A stretch of 64,000 bases of DNA, taken from positions 1 to 64,000 of the forward strand of contig JAZSLU010000045.1 in the NCBI GenBank assembly GCA_045535505.1, given 5' to 3'. The stretch is from CAKSST01 sp045535505. GTDB lineage: Bacteria; Bacillota; Clostridia; Oscillospirales; Acutalibacteraceae. Under the pieces are notes generated by a model. That model worked only from the letters and a program-made list of their open reading frames with translations. It was not told the origin of the DNA and did no database searches. Both the position numbers and the translations under genes were made by a program. Below, piece after piece: positions 48,489 through 57,021 of this stretch; the stretch's first letter is position 1; every line of letters begins with the position of its first letter.

Positions 48489-49079
48489 ATGAAAATATTA
48501 TTCAACGATGACAACCTAATAGTTTGCACAAAACCTGTTGGACTAGACAGCGAAAAGGCACTACCTTGTCTTCTGGCAGAAAGGTTCTCAGGGCAAATTT
48601 TTACAGTTCATCGCCTTGATATGAATGTCGGCGGAGTTATGGTTTACGCACGCAACAAAAAAACCGCCGCTTATCTTTCTAACTGCATACAGCAGGGTAG
48701 TATGATAAAAGAATATGTTGCATTAGTACATGGCAAACCCTGTGAATGTGGGGTTTTGGAAGATCTGCTTTTTAAAGACTCGAGAAAGAATAAGGTTTTT
48801 GTTGTTAAAAAAATGAGAGCGGGTGTTAAAGCTGCAAAACTTGAATATAAACGACTTACTGACACCGATCCTGCGCTAGTAAGAATAAGGCTTTATACCG
48901 GCAGAAGCCATCAAATTAGAGTGCAGTTTGCAAGTAGGGGATACCCGCTTGTGGGCGACCATAAATATGGCTCGAAAGCCCAAAAAAAAGCGCCTATGCT
49001 TTATTCTTGTAAGGTGACTTTTCCTTACAAAAATGAACAAACGTCTTTTGAGGAGTTACCTGACTGGGCTAAAATTTAA
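48489..49079 (+). CDS. RluA-family pseudouridine synthase
   Basis: 196 residues, a short form with no S4 domain. The catalytic Asp is in HRLDMNVGG (Asp 44; HRLDxxTSG is usual). YVALVHGKP, RLYTGRSHQIRVQFASRGYP and LVGDHKYG are family motifs. It isomerises uridine in rRNA or tRNA; the target cannot be assigned. Stands alone. Confidence 0.92.
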   Translation: MKILFNDDNLIVCTKPVGLDSEKALPCLLAERFSGQIFTVHRLDMNVGGVMVYARNKKTAAYLSNCIQQGSMIKEYVALVHGKPCECGVLEDLLFKDSRKNKVFVVKKMRAGVKAAKLEYKRLTDTDPALVRIRLYTGRSHQIRVQFASRGYPLVGDHKYGSKAQKKAPMLYSCKVTFPYKNEQTSFEELPDWAKI

Positions 49080-49143
49080 TAAACACCTCTCGTAATATTG
49101 CCTTTGGCTGTGATTAAGTTTGCGGTTTTTGGGGTACAATGTT

Positions 49144-49204
49144 TAGGGTAGAGCAAATAACCTGAACTAGAGTTTTAAAAAGTTGGATTATTCGCTCTAC
49201 CCTA
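49144..49204 (+). repeat. Long inverted repeat in the 5' untranslated region of the DUF421 gene
   Basis: TAGGGTAGAGCAAATAACC pairs with GGATTATTCGCTCTACCCTA through one mismatch and one bulge, with a 22-nt loop. The right arm ends 3 nt before the GGGAGG ribosome binding site, so the structure could mask or expose initiation. No T run directly follows. Confidence 0.7.
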
Positions 49205-49217
49205 TGGGAGGTTTTTT

Positions 49218-49886
49218 ATGGAAATTTTAAAACTCATTTTAACATCGGTGCTGTCTGCGGCGGCATTGTTTATAATTGCAAAGATTATGGGACATAAACA
49301 AATGTCACAGCTTGATTTTTTTGATTATATTACGGGCATTACAATCGGCTCGATAGCCGCCGAACTTGCAACCGAGCTTGAAAAACCATATAAACCGCTT
49401 ATTGCTATGATAATTTATGGCGTTATTACGGTTGCTTTAACCACCATTACAAGCAAGATACCAAGAACGAGAAAGTTTATTAACGGCACACCAACCATCA
49501 TTATGAATAATGGTAAAATTTATCGTGAAAATATGAAAAAAGCCAAGATGGATTTAAGCGAGTTTATGGTGATGTGTAGGCAAGAGGGCTATTTTAATCT
49601 TAACGATATTCAAACTGCGATATTTGAATATAACGGTAGGCTTACCATTTTGCCGAAAGCAACTAAGCGCCCCGCCAACCCAAACGATTTCAACATAGTT
49701 CCGCCTGTTGAATCGATAAAAACAGAAATTATTATGGATGGCAGAATTTTGCATGAAAATTTAAAAAGAATGGGTTTGGATGTTAATTGGCTTACAAATC
49801 AACTTTCAAGTTCCGGTTATAAAAGTCCAAAAGAGATTTTTCTTGCTGTGTGCGACCAAAACAATCAATTAACAATGTTTGAATAA
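49218..49886 (+). CDS. DUF421-family membrane protein (YetF/YrbG-like)
   Basis: 222 residues. Three hydrophobic segments in the first 85 residues (including MGHKQMSQLDFFDYITGITI, the most conserved part) and a cytoplasmic DUF421 domain with IMNNGKIYRENMKKAKMDLS, NDIQTAIFEYNGRLTILPK. Relatives in Bacillus include germination- and sporulation-associated YetF/YdfR proteins; no biochemical function is settled. Preceded by a long hairpin, followed at once by a terminator. Confidence 0.9.
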   Translation: MEILKLILTSVLSAAALFIIAKIMGHKQMSQLDFFDYITGITIGSIAAELATELEKPYKPLIAMIIYGVITVALTTITSKIPRTRKFINGTPTIIMNNGKIYRENMKKAKMDLSEFMVMCRQEGYFNLNDIQTAIFEYNGRLTILPKATKRPANPNDFNIVPPVESIKTEIIMDGRILHENLKRMGLDVNWLTNQLSSSGYKSPKEIFLAVCDQNNQLTMFE

Positions 49887-49888
49887 TA

Positions 49889-49920
49889 AAGAAGTGAGAA
49901 TTATTCTCACTTCTTTTTAT
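49889..49920 (+). terminator. Terminator after the DUF421 gene
   Basis: 12-bp stem AAGAAGTGAGAA/TTCTCACTTCTT with loop TTA and tail TTTAT, 2 nt after the stop codon. Confidence 0.88.
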
Positions 49921-49982
49921 TATTGAAAAAAGAAACAAAAAATTGTAAAATAAGATAAATAAAAGCAAAAAGGAGTATAAAA

Positions 49983-50912
49983 ATGCGGTTTTTATATTTT
50001 TTAGAAAATTTACGCAACCCAGTGCTTGATTTTATTTTTGAGTTAATAACCTTGTGCGGTGAAGAAACCGTTTTTATGGCGATTGGAATGATTTTTTTCT
50101 GGTGCATTAATAAATATAAAGGATATTATCTTCTTTGTATAGGTTTTTTAGGGACTATATTTAATCAGTTTTTAAAAATTCTTTGTCGTGTACCGCGCCC
50201 TTGGGTAAAAGACCCTAATTTTACTATTGTTGAGTCTGCCCGCAAAGCCGCAAGCGGATATTCTTTCCCAAGCGGTCACACACAAACATCTGTTGGCTTA
50301 TTCGGCGGTATAGCACGTAGTAATAAAAATATGGTTTTGCGTATTGCAATGATAACGATTTGTACTTTGGTTGCGCTTTCGAGAATGTATTTGGGCGTAC
50401 ATACTCCCGCTGATGTTTTAGTGTCGGTTTTGGTGGCAACAGTGCTTGTTTTTGTTGCATATCCAATTTTTGAAAAGGCAGAAAAATCTCCAAAAACGAT
50501 GTATGCAATACTTTTATCTTTTGTGGTAGTAATGGCGGCATATCTGTGCTTTGTGTGTTTGCATAAATTCCCCCAAGAAGTATATGCCGAAGATGCCGTA
50601 CATAATTTAATATCAGCTCAAAAAAACGGCTTTACATTGCTTGGATGTGCAATAGGTCTTTTGTTGGTCTATACGGTTGATATAAAATATACACACTTTG
50701 AAACAAACGCTGTATGGTGGGCGCAAATTATAAAGGTTGCAGTGGGGCTTTTACTCGTCGTGGCGACAAAAGAACTTCTGCGTGCGCCACTGGATGCGCT
50801 TTTTAACGAACACCTTTTTGCCCGCACCGTAAGATATTTCTTGATGGTGGTTGTAGGCGGTGTTTTGTGGCCTATGATTTTTAAGTTTTTACCAAAAACC
50901 AAAAAACAATAA
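49983..50912 (+). CDS. PAP2-family membrane phosphatase
   Basis: 309 residues with about eight hydrophobic segments. All three motifs are canonical: KILCRVPRP, FPSGHTQTS and SRMYLGVHTPAD. The family removes phosphate from lipid (pyro)phosphates such as undecaprenyl pyrophosphate or phosphatidic acid at the membrane face. A C-terminal extension of about 110 residues with three more hydrophobic segments is longer than the minimal PAP2 protein. AGGAG lies 7 nt upstream of ATG. Confidence 0.92.
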   Translation: MRFLYFLENLRNPVLDFIFELITLCGEETVFMAIGMIFFWCINKYKGYYLLCIGFLGTIFNQFLKILCRVPRPWVKDPNFTIVESARKAASGYSFPSGHTQTSVGLFGGIARSNKNMVLRIAMITICTLVALSRMYLGVHTPADVLVSVLVATVLVFVAYPIFEKAEKSPKTMYAILLSFVVVMAAYLCFVCLHKFPQEVYAEDAVHNLISAQKNGFTLLGCAIGLLLVYTVDIKYTHFETNAVWWAQIIKVAVGLLLVVATKELLRAPLDALFNEHLFARTVRYFLMVVVGGVLWPMIFKFLPKTKKQ

Positions 50913-50925
50913 AATTTATAAATAC

Positions 50926-50957
50926 AAAAACACGGGATTTAATCCCGTGTTTTTTTG
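50926..50957 (+). terminator. Terminator after the PAP2 phosphatase gene
   Basis: AAAAACACGGGATT/AATCCCGTGTTTTT around a short T/A loop, running into more T residues. Confidence 0.9.
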
Positions 50958-50985
50958 CATACACTTGTTTTAAGGGGGATAAAAT

Positions 50986-51504
50986 ATGAAAAAATCTTTA
51001 GTTTTTTGGCAAACGGCAGGCTTTGTTTTTGTATCATTGGCGGGTACATTATTGCACTTTCTTTACGATTGGACTAACCAAAGCAACATAGCCGCCTTAC
51101 TTTCGGCAGTTAACGAATCAATATGGGAGCATACAAAGTTGCTTTTTGCCCCTATGTTTCTTTTTGCGTTTATAGAAAACAAATATATAGGCGCACGGTA
51201 TGATAATTTCTGGTGTATAAAGTTTATTGGAATAGTTTTTGGTATTATAATAATACCAATGTTATATTACACCTATACAGGCGCTTTAGGGGTTTATGCT
51301 GACTGGTTTAATATATTAATATTTTACATTGCTGCTGCATTGTCGTTTTGGCTTGAAACGGTATTGTTTAAATATTACCGCATAAGTTGCAAAAATGAAA
51401 AACTTGCTTTTGCAATGCTGTGCGCTATTGCTTTAATTTATATCATTTTAACATTTAATCCGCCAGGCTTACCCATTTTTGCCGACCCTCAAGGCTTAAA
51501 TTAA
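50986..51504 (+). CDS. DUF6512-like membrane protein
   Basis: 172 residues with five hydrophobic segments. LLHFLYDWTNQSNIAALLSA and VNESIWEHTKLLFAPMF are conserved in a small clostridial membrane family, and the end FNPPGLPIFADPQ is characteristic. No activity is known. Lies between two terminators with its own GGGGG-type site. Confidence 0.78.
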   Translation: MKKSLVFWQTAGFVFVSLAGTLLHFLYDWTNQSNIAALLSAVNESIWEHTKLLFAPMFLFAFIENKYIGARYDNFWCIKFIGIVFGIIIIPMLYYTYTGALGVYADWFNILIFYIAAALSFWLETVLFKYYRISCKNEKLAFAMLCAIALIYIILTFNPPGLPIFADPQGLN

Positions 51505-51556
51505 ACTTTCATTTTTTGAGAATGTGTTGTATAATCTCAAAAAAGGCGGTGACAAA

Positions 51557-51997
51557 ATGACAACATCACAAAAAGCGGTACAACTTTTTGAGCAAGGCTA
51601 CAATTGCGCTCAAGCAGTTTTAGGTGCATTTTCAGAGCAAATCGGTTTATCATCTAAGCAATCGCTTAAAATTTCTTCGGCCTTTGGCGGCGGTGTCGGC
51701 AGGCAACGTGAAATTTGCGGTGCTTTGAGCGGTATGCTGATGGCTTTTGGTATGCTTTACGGATATGACAATGCCGAAACAGGTGATAAAGCAAAACTTT
51801 ATGAGCAAACACGTATTTTGTGTGACGAGTTCAAAAAAGCAAACGGCTCAATACTTTGTCGTGACATTTTGAAAAATGCAGAAGTTGGTGGCTTGCCCGA
51901 AGCGAGAACTGAGCAATATTATAAAGAACGCCCTTGTGTCAGATGTGTTCGTACGGCGACAGAAATTTTAGATGAGTATATAAAAAATCAGCAGTAA
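51557..51997 (+). CDS. C_GCAxxG_C_C family protein
   Basis: 146 residues from ATG 51557. The family name motif is visible: GYNCAQAVLGAF, FGGGVGRQREICGALSGMLM, ILCRDIL and CVRCVRTATEILDEY. The conserved cysteines suggest redox or metal binding; members often accompany molybdenum or redox enzymes, not here. A TATAAT at 51530-51535 (minus-35 weak) probably drives it. Its TAA forms the stem-loop junction of the following terminator. Confidence 0.92.
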   Translation: MTTSQKAVQLFEQGYNCAQAVLGAFSEQIGLSSKQSLKISSAFGGGVGRQREICGALSGMLMAFGMLYGYDNAETGDKAKLYEQTRILCDEFKKANGSILCRDILKNAEVGGLPEARTEQYYKERPCVRCVRTATEILDEYIKNQQ

Positions 51998-52018
51998 TTT
52001 TACTGCTGATTTTTTTAT
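51987..52018. terminator. Terminator overlapping the C_GCAxxG_C_C stop codon
   Basis: 11-bp stem AATCAGCAGTA/TACTGCTGATT with loop ATTT and tail TTTTTATT; TAA 51995-51997 straddles stem and loop. It also faces the convergent DUF126 gene. Confidence 0.88.
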
Positions 52019-52020
52019 TA

Positions 52021-52467
52021 CTATTCGGTAACTTCTACAATTCCGTCTTCTTTAATTTCAATGGTCATTCCGTCTTTGACGTACTCTAAAAACTCGTCGC
52101 CAAGACAATCAATTACCGGCATTGAAACCTTGTCAATCCATACATTAGCAAGTACAGCGCCTGCGGCGGCAAGAGAGTCAATATGGTTTGCAAAAAGCAT
52201 GCAAGCGGGGTTCTTTTCCATTGCACAAGCACAATAAAGCACCAATCCGCCGGTTGTAGAGCCTATTGTCTGTGGAAGGCAAAGTGCTTTGTTAAGCAAC
52301 GGTTTTCCACAAAGTTCGGCATTGTTTTGGTCACCGCATTTTACCTCTTTATCACCAAATTGTAATGCCATCTGAAGTGATGCTAAGGTGTTAAAGCCTT
52401 CATGGGTTACAACCGCTTCGGCTTTGACCGTTCCGGGAGTTACAACTCTTCCTTTAAACTGTTTCAT
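52021..52467 (-). CDS. Aconitase X swivel subunit (DUF126)
   Basis: 148 residues. FKGRVVTPGTVKAEAVVTHE and QTIGSTTGGLVLYCACAMEK are the DUF126/AcnX small-subunit motifs; the GSTTGG loop contributes to the active site. It pairs with the large subunit encoded 4 bp upstream on the same strand. Characterised AcnX enzymes are cis-3-hydroxy-L-proline dehydratase (bacteria) and phosphomevalonate dehydratase (archaea). Confidence 0.9.
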   Translation of the reverse strand: MKQFKGRVVTPGTVKAEAVVTHEGFNTLASLQMALQFGDKEVKCGDQNNAELCGKPLLNKALCLPQTIGSTTGGLVLYCACAMEKNPACMLFANHIDSLAAAGAVLANVWIDKVSMPVIDCLGDEFLEYVKDGMTIEIKEDGIVEVTE

Positions 52468-52471
52468 AATC

Positions 52472-53746
52472 TTATTTACCTCCCTTTGTTATTGCGAGCA
52501 AAATCTCATCATCGGTATAATAACGAGCACTTGTGTAGGTGCGAAGCTTGTTTGACGATGTGATTACAGGCATTTTTTTGCAAAGCGGATTATTCATATA
52601 CATAAGAGGGCAGATATAAGATGTGATTACACCCGTTGCTTTAAGACGAGCGGCATACTCGGTTTTATTAAAACTTTCCAAAACCTTGGGCGCGGCGGTG
52701 AAAACGGTGGGAATAAGAACACGTTTGTTGCCGTGTTCTTTAAGGGATGCTTCTACTTTGTCGGTCCAAGTTTTAAGCTGCTCTAAACTCATGTGTGGGC
52801 AACCCATAAAGCAAAGTTTTGGTTTTGCATCAGGATTTTTCCATATAACAGGATAGTTGGCTTTAACACGCTCAAGTTCGGCATCGTCAATGATATATTC
52901 TTTTGCGCCGTCGGCAATAAGTTTGTTGCCAAGTTCGACTGCTTCTGGGGTTAAGTTTTCAATGTGGTAAAGACCAACTGCGCCGTTTGAGGCGGTTGCC
53001 GCACCAAAGTCTTTAAGATAGGTGCAAGCGGCGTCATTAAGCTCGGTGCCAAGCCATTTATCAAGTCCGACAATATAGGGTACGTCTTCCATAACTTTCA
53101 TACCGATTGCAGATCCAAGCAATTGAGCTTCAGGCTTTTTGGTGGTGTTAATTTTGATAACCCAGGTGGCTTTTCTGCCTTCGTCGGTAAGTAAACCAAA
53201 ATAGGGAACAAAGCCGACAATAGAACCCATAATGTCAATAATGCCTGAGTTGCGGTTGCATCTTGCACCAAGCACAGAGTTTGCATAAACAACGGCACTT
53301 GACTCTGCCCAAGACAAAATATCACCCTTTTGGGGTTTGTTGTCAATTTCGTCTAAATAACAAGCACAGGTGAAAGCATCGTCGTTCATAAGGCCAAGCT
53401 CTTTGAGCTGTTTTTCATAAAAGTCTTGCTTTGTGTACATAAATTTGTTAAACACAAAGTTCTGCAAAAAGTTTGCAGGAACGTTCTTGTCAACGGGACG
53501 AGGGTCAACAGAAAACTTTTGCTTTGAGCAAACATCTGCATCAAGGATTTGCTGCATCAAATCATAAACAGGGGACATAACCTTAAGTCCGAAAGAGGTT
53601 ACAAGGTGATTATACTTTGATGTGATGGGAACCAATTTTTCCGACTCAAACGCATCGCCGTACATCACAAGTGTTTTCATAACTTTGGCAAGTGTTTCGC
53701 CTTTTTCACCATCCAAGATGGCTTGCTGTTCGGGGGTTAATTTCAT
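52472..53746 (-). CDS. Aconitase X catalytic subunit (DUF521)
   Basis: 424 residues. VYANSVLGARCNRNSGIIDI carries the cluster-ligand Cys region; LCFMGCPHMSLEQL supplies CxxCPH-type ligand; the late CPLMYMN completes the Fe-S set. Unusual is the neighbour: an enoate-reductase-like flavoenzyme 13 bp upstream rather than a proline-metabolism gene. Substrate cannot be assigned: 3-hydroxyproline dehydration is only one option, and a hydroxy-acid dehydration followed by enoate reduction is equally consistent. No mevalonate genes are in the window. Confidence 0.88.
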   Translation of the reverse strand: MKLTPEQQAILDGEKGETLAKVMKTLVMYGDAFESEKLVPITSKYNHLVTSFGLKVMSPVYDLMQQILDADVCSKQKFSVDPRPVDKNVPANFLQNFVFNKFMYTKQDFYEKQLKELGLMNDDAFTCACYLDEIDNKPQKGDILSWAESSAVVYANSVLGARCNRNSGIIDIMGSIVGFVPYFGLLTDEGRKATWVIKINTTKKPEAQLLGSAIGMKVMEDVPYIVGLDKWLGTELNDAACTYLKDFGAATASNGAVGLYHIENLTPEAVELGNKLIADGAKEYIIDDAELERVKANYPVIWKNPDAKPKLCFMGCPHMSLEQLKTWTDKVEASLKEHGNKRVLIPTVFTAAPKVLESFNKTEYAARLKATGVITSYICPLMYMNNPLCKKMPVITSSNKLRTYTSARYYTDDEILLAITKGGK

Positions 53747-53759
53747 TTTAATTTCCTCC

Positions 53760-55829
53760 TTATATTTTCATACAAGTATCCCACGCGCCCCAAATAACAG
53801 AACGTAGGTTACCAACCTTTAAGGCATCACCGATAACGTGAACGTGTTTGCCTTTTTGAGCAATAGGTGCGGGATTATAACCAACCGACATAATAACAGT
53901 GTCGGCCGCAATTTCTTCTTGGCTGCCATCAGCTTTTGTGATTATAACGCTCTTTTCTTTAATCTCTTTAACGCCTGATTCAAGATAAACGGGAAGTTTG
54001 TTTGTCTTAAAGCAATCTCGCAAATAACTTGTGTTTGCAAGGCAAACACCGGGGGTTGTAATAAGGTCGTCTTGCATTTCAACAATTACAGGTTTTTTGC
54101 CATTAAGGTATAAATCATAAGCGATTTCGCAACCTGTAAGACCACCACCGATTACCACAACATTTTCGCCAACTTCTTTGTTACCGAGCAAGTAATCAAC
54201 TGCTTCGATTGCAGTATCACCACCCTTAATTGGGATGTTTTTAGCAACAGCACCCGTTGCAATAATAATTTCGTCTGCATCAAGTGATTTTACGTCTGTA
54301 ATTTCAGTGTGAAGGTTAACCGTTATGTCATACTTTGCAATCTCGCGGATGTACCAAGCAATAAGATCGCGGTCTTTTTCTTTAAAAGAGGGGGCGGCCG
54401 CCGCAATAAATACGCCGCCTAATTTGTCACTCTTTTCATAAAGTGATACCTTGTGTCCACGCTTAGCAAGAACAAGTGCTGCTTCCATACCGCCGATACC
54501 GCCGCCGATGACAGCGATTTTTTTGCTTTTTTTAGCGGGTTTTAGGTTATATTTTTTAGACTGCATTGTTTCGGGGTTTAGCGCACAGCGGGCAAGACCC
54601 ATAGTGTCGGTAAGATCTTGTGTGTTTGCGTGACCTTTTGATGAAGAAAAGTTAAAACAACCGCTATGACAACAAATACAAGGTTTAATGTCTTCCAATC
54701 TATCTTCAATAAGCTTTGTAATCCACTCGGGGTCAACTAAAAACTGTCTTGCAACACCAACCGCGTCAATTTTGCCGTCAGCAACAGCTTTTGCGCCGAC
54801 AGCGGCGTCCATTCTACCTGCACAAACAACAGGAATATCAACAAATTTCTTTATGTGAGCGACGTCTTCAAGGTTGCAGTTTTCGGGCATATACATAGGC
54901 GGATGAGCCCAATACCAAGAGTCGTAAGTGCCGTTGTCTGCATTAAGCATATCGTAACCTGCATCTTGCAGATATTTTGCTGCCTTTTCGCTTTCTGCCA
55001 TATTTCTGCCAACCTCGGTGTAATCTTCACCTGGCATAGCACCCTCGCAGAAGCCTTTGAGTTTTGATTCAACAGAGTAACGTAATGATACGGGATAGTC
55101 TTTGCCACAAGCCTCTTTGATTGCACCTACAACCTCGGCAGCAAAGCGGTAACGGTTTTCAAAACTGCCGCCGTACTCGTCTGTGCGCTTGTTAAAGAAC
55201 TCGATAGCAAACTGGTCAAGCAGATAACCTTCGTGCACAGCGTGAACTTCAACGCCGTCAACGCCTGCGTCTTTACAAAGTTTTGCAGTTTTTGCAAAAG
55301 CTTCAATAATTTCGTGAATTTGGTGTTTGGTCATTTCAGGACAGATTATATCGTGTGCCCAGCGTGAAGGCTGTTCGCTTGGACTTGCAAGCTCGTGTGA
55401 TGTGTCAATAACAGGCTTTATCAAAGCGCGGGTAAATTTGTTTTTATGTAAGGGTGCAACAAGCTCGGTAATAGCCCAAGAACGTCCCATGCCTGCAGTA
55501 AGCTGAACAAAAAGTTTTGCGCCTGTTTTGTGAATTTCGTCCATAAAATCTTTTAATTCGTCAAACATTTTAGGGTTTTGCCAAAGCCATTTGCCCCAAA
55601 AAGTATCCCTAAGCGGCGCAATGCCGGGAATAATAAGACCGACATTGTTGTTTGCGCGCTTTAAAAATAATTTTGCGGCTTCTTTGTCAAAGTGACAGCC
55701 GCCAAGTTCAAACCATCCAAAAAGCGATGTGCCGCCCATAGGACACATAACAATGCGGTTTTTAATTTCTACGTTGCCTATTTTCCAAGGGGTGAACAGT
55801 GCATCATAATTTGTGTTTTGTTTTTTCAT
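53760..55829 (-). CDS. Old-yellow-enzyme-type NAD(P)H enoate reductase (FadH/BaiCD-like)
   Basis: 689 residues, full length. N-terminal FMN TIM barrel (about 1-370) with YDALFTPWKIGNVEIKNRIV, GVDGVEVHAVHEGYLLDQF and RTDEYGGSFENRYRFAAEVV. Then a 4Fe-4S segment (CICCHSGCFN, later ARCALNPE) and a FAD/NAD(P) domain with AVIGGGIGGMEAALVLAKRG and VVVIGGGLTGCEIAYDLYLN. The family reduces C=C bonds conjugated to a carbonyl (2,4-dienoyl-CoA, enoates, bile-acid intermediates). First gene of a three-gene operon with both AcnX subunits. Confidence 0.92.
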   Translation of the reverse strand: MKKQNTNYDALFTPWKIGNVEIKNRIVMCPMGGTSLFGWFELGGCHFDKEAAKLFLKRANNNVGLIIPGIAPLRDTFWGKWLWQNPKMFDELKDFMDEIHKTGAKLFVQLTAGMGRSWAITELVAPLHKNKFTRALIKPVIDTSHELASPSEQPSRWAHDIICPEMTKHQIHEIIEAFAKTAKLCKDAGVDGVEVHAVHEGYLLDQFAIEFFNKRTDEYGGSFENRYRFAAEVVGAIKEACGKDYPVSLRYSVESKLKGFCEGAMPGEDYTEVGRNMAESEKAAKYLQDAGYDMLNADNGTYDSWYWAHPPMYMPENCNLEDVAHIKKFVDIPVVCAGRMDAAVGAKAVADGKIDAVGVARQFLVDPEWITKLIEDRLEDIKPCICCHSGCFNFSSSKGHANTQDLTDTMGLARCALNPETMQSKKYNLKPAKKSKKIAVIGGGIGGMEAALVLAKRGHKVSLYEKSDKLGGVFIAAAAPSFKEKDRDLIAWYIREIAKYDITVNLHTEITDVKSLDADEIIIATGAVAKNIPIKGGDTAIEAVDYLLGNKEVGENVVVIGGGLTGCEIAYDLYLNGKKPVIVEMQDDLITTPGVCLANTSYLRDCFKTNKLPVYLESGVKEIKEKSVIITKADGSQEEIAADTVIMSVGYNPAPIAQKGKHVHVIGDALKVGNLRSVIWGAWDTCMKI

Positions 55830-55875
55830 AAATTATCTCCAATCATTAAAAATCGGGGTTTTCTTTGTGATATTA

Positions 55876-55904
55876 ATTATAATATTTTTTGCAAAAAAAT
55901 GCAA
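55876..55904 (-). promoter_or_regulatory. Promoter of the enoate reductase/AcnX operon
   Basis: TTGCAT and TATAAT with 17 bp between them on the minus strand, about 45 nt before ATG 55829. A ttgcatttttttgcaa near-palindrome surrounds the -35 box and could be an operator. Confidence 0.65.
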
Positions 55905-55953
55905 ATATTATTATCGTAATATTAGGGAATATTAGTTTTGGAGGGGAAATAAA

Positions 55954-56235
55954 ATGAAAACTGAAAATTTTGCAATGAACACTCTTGACCAAATACCTAA
56001 CGCAAAGCCTGATGCAAAGCGTATTGTCGGTTTGCAAAAGCGAAGCGGTAAGGTGGTAGGATATAAACTTTCGGACCAAAGTGTTGTTTCGAAAGAACAA
56101 GCGGTTATGATGGCAAAGAAGGGTCAAATAAAAAATGTTGGTATTGCTCACCGTAAAAATACCGAATATTTGAAATCTTTGCCAAACGGCAATGAAAACG
56201 ACAATTTAAGCAATTTACCGACCATTACAAATTAA
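55954..56235 (+). CDS. DUF3892-like small protein
   Basis: 93 residues. RIVGLQKRSGKVVGYKLSDQ, SVVSKEQAVMMAKKGQIKNV and GIAHRKNTEYLKSLPNG match the small DUF3892 family, of unknown role, often found on or near mobile elements. GGAGGGG lies 7 nt before ATG. Stop is directly followed by a terminator. Confidence 0.82.
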   Translation: MKTENFAMNTLDQIPNAKPDAKRIVGLQKRSGKVVGYKLSDQSVVSKEQAVMMAKKGQIKNVGIAHRKNTEYLKSLPNGNENDNLSNLPTITN

Positions 56236-56264
56236 AAAAGGCAATGCTTTTTGCATTGCCTTTT
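56236..56264. terminator. Terminator between DUF3892 and pnuC
   Basis: Perfect 12-bp stem AAAAGGCAATGC/GCATTGCCTTTT with a T5 loop; serves both convergent genes. Confidence 0.88.
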
Positions 56265-56268
56265 AATG

Positions 56269-57021
56269 TTATTCCTTTTTAAGTTGTTCTTGTTTTTTTG
56301 TGTAAATATACCACTTTACCATACCGTAAATGGTATTAACAAGCATTGCAATCTCGCCAATAAGCAATATGTATGCGCCTGCCGAGATGTCCATAATAAG
56401 ATATATAACGGTTGTAATTAACCAAGCAATCCATTGCTCACTGTAACGTAAAAGCAATAATATGCCGTTTGCCATACCGACAGCCGAAGCAAAAGCGTCA
56501 AGATATGTATCGGATGCGCCGGGAACAAACTGCAAAAGTTTTCCCACAATTATGCCAAATGCGGCTATACCAACTACAACAAGGGCGGTCTGCCATGGTT
56601 TTAGTCTTTTAACAACTGTCAAGTTGTCATCTTCTTCGTCAGGGTGCTTGTTCCAACGAACAAAGCTTATAACGTCAATAACCATCCAAAAGAGCATTAT
56701 GGTACAAGCGATTGCATACCATTTGAAATAAAGGCAGATGACAAGTTCGGGTATTTCAATAAGGAAAAAGTCAATAACAAAGTTCCATTTGCTTTGTTTT
56801 GAAATAAGAAGTTCGCAAAGAGGGTTCGAAATAACGCTGATAATTGAACATACAATCAAAAAGATTGATTTCATATATTCTTCGTCTAACATTTGGTTAG
56901 GAAAGAATATAACAAAACCTGCAGTAAGCAGAACAACTGCTGCAAGGAATATTTTTTGGTAAAGTGTAAATGATTTTAAAAAGCTTTTAAAGTTTGATTG
57001 CTTTTTTATAGCGGTAGTCAT
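56269..57021 (-). CDS. pnuC: PnuC-family nicotinamide riboside/mononucleotide transporter
   Basis: 250 residues with about seven hydrophobic segments. The PnuC signature appears as VRWNKHPDEED (TM4 loop) and LRYSEQWIAWLITTVIYLIM near the end. PnuC proteins import nicotinamide riboside or another vitamin precursor by facilitated diffusion, trapped by phosphorylation. The start codon overlaps the stop of the upstream amidohydrolase (TAATG), implying a shared pathway. No nadR or riboswitch is visible. Confidence 0.87.
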   Translation of the reverse strand: MTTAIKKQSNFKSFLKSFTLYQKIFLAAVVLLTAGFVIFFPNQMLDEEYMKSIFLIVCSIISVISNPLCELLISKQSKWNFVIDFFLIEIPELVICLYFKWYAIACTIMLFWMVIDVISFVRWNKHPDEEDDNLTVVKRLKPWQTALVVVGIAAFGIIVGKLLQFVPGASDTYLDAFASAVGMANGILLLLRYSEQWIAWLITTVIYLIMDISAGAYILLIGEIAMLVNTIYGMVKWYIYTKKQEQLKKE

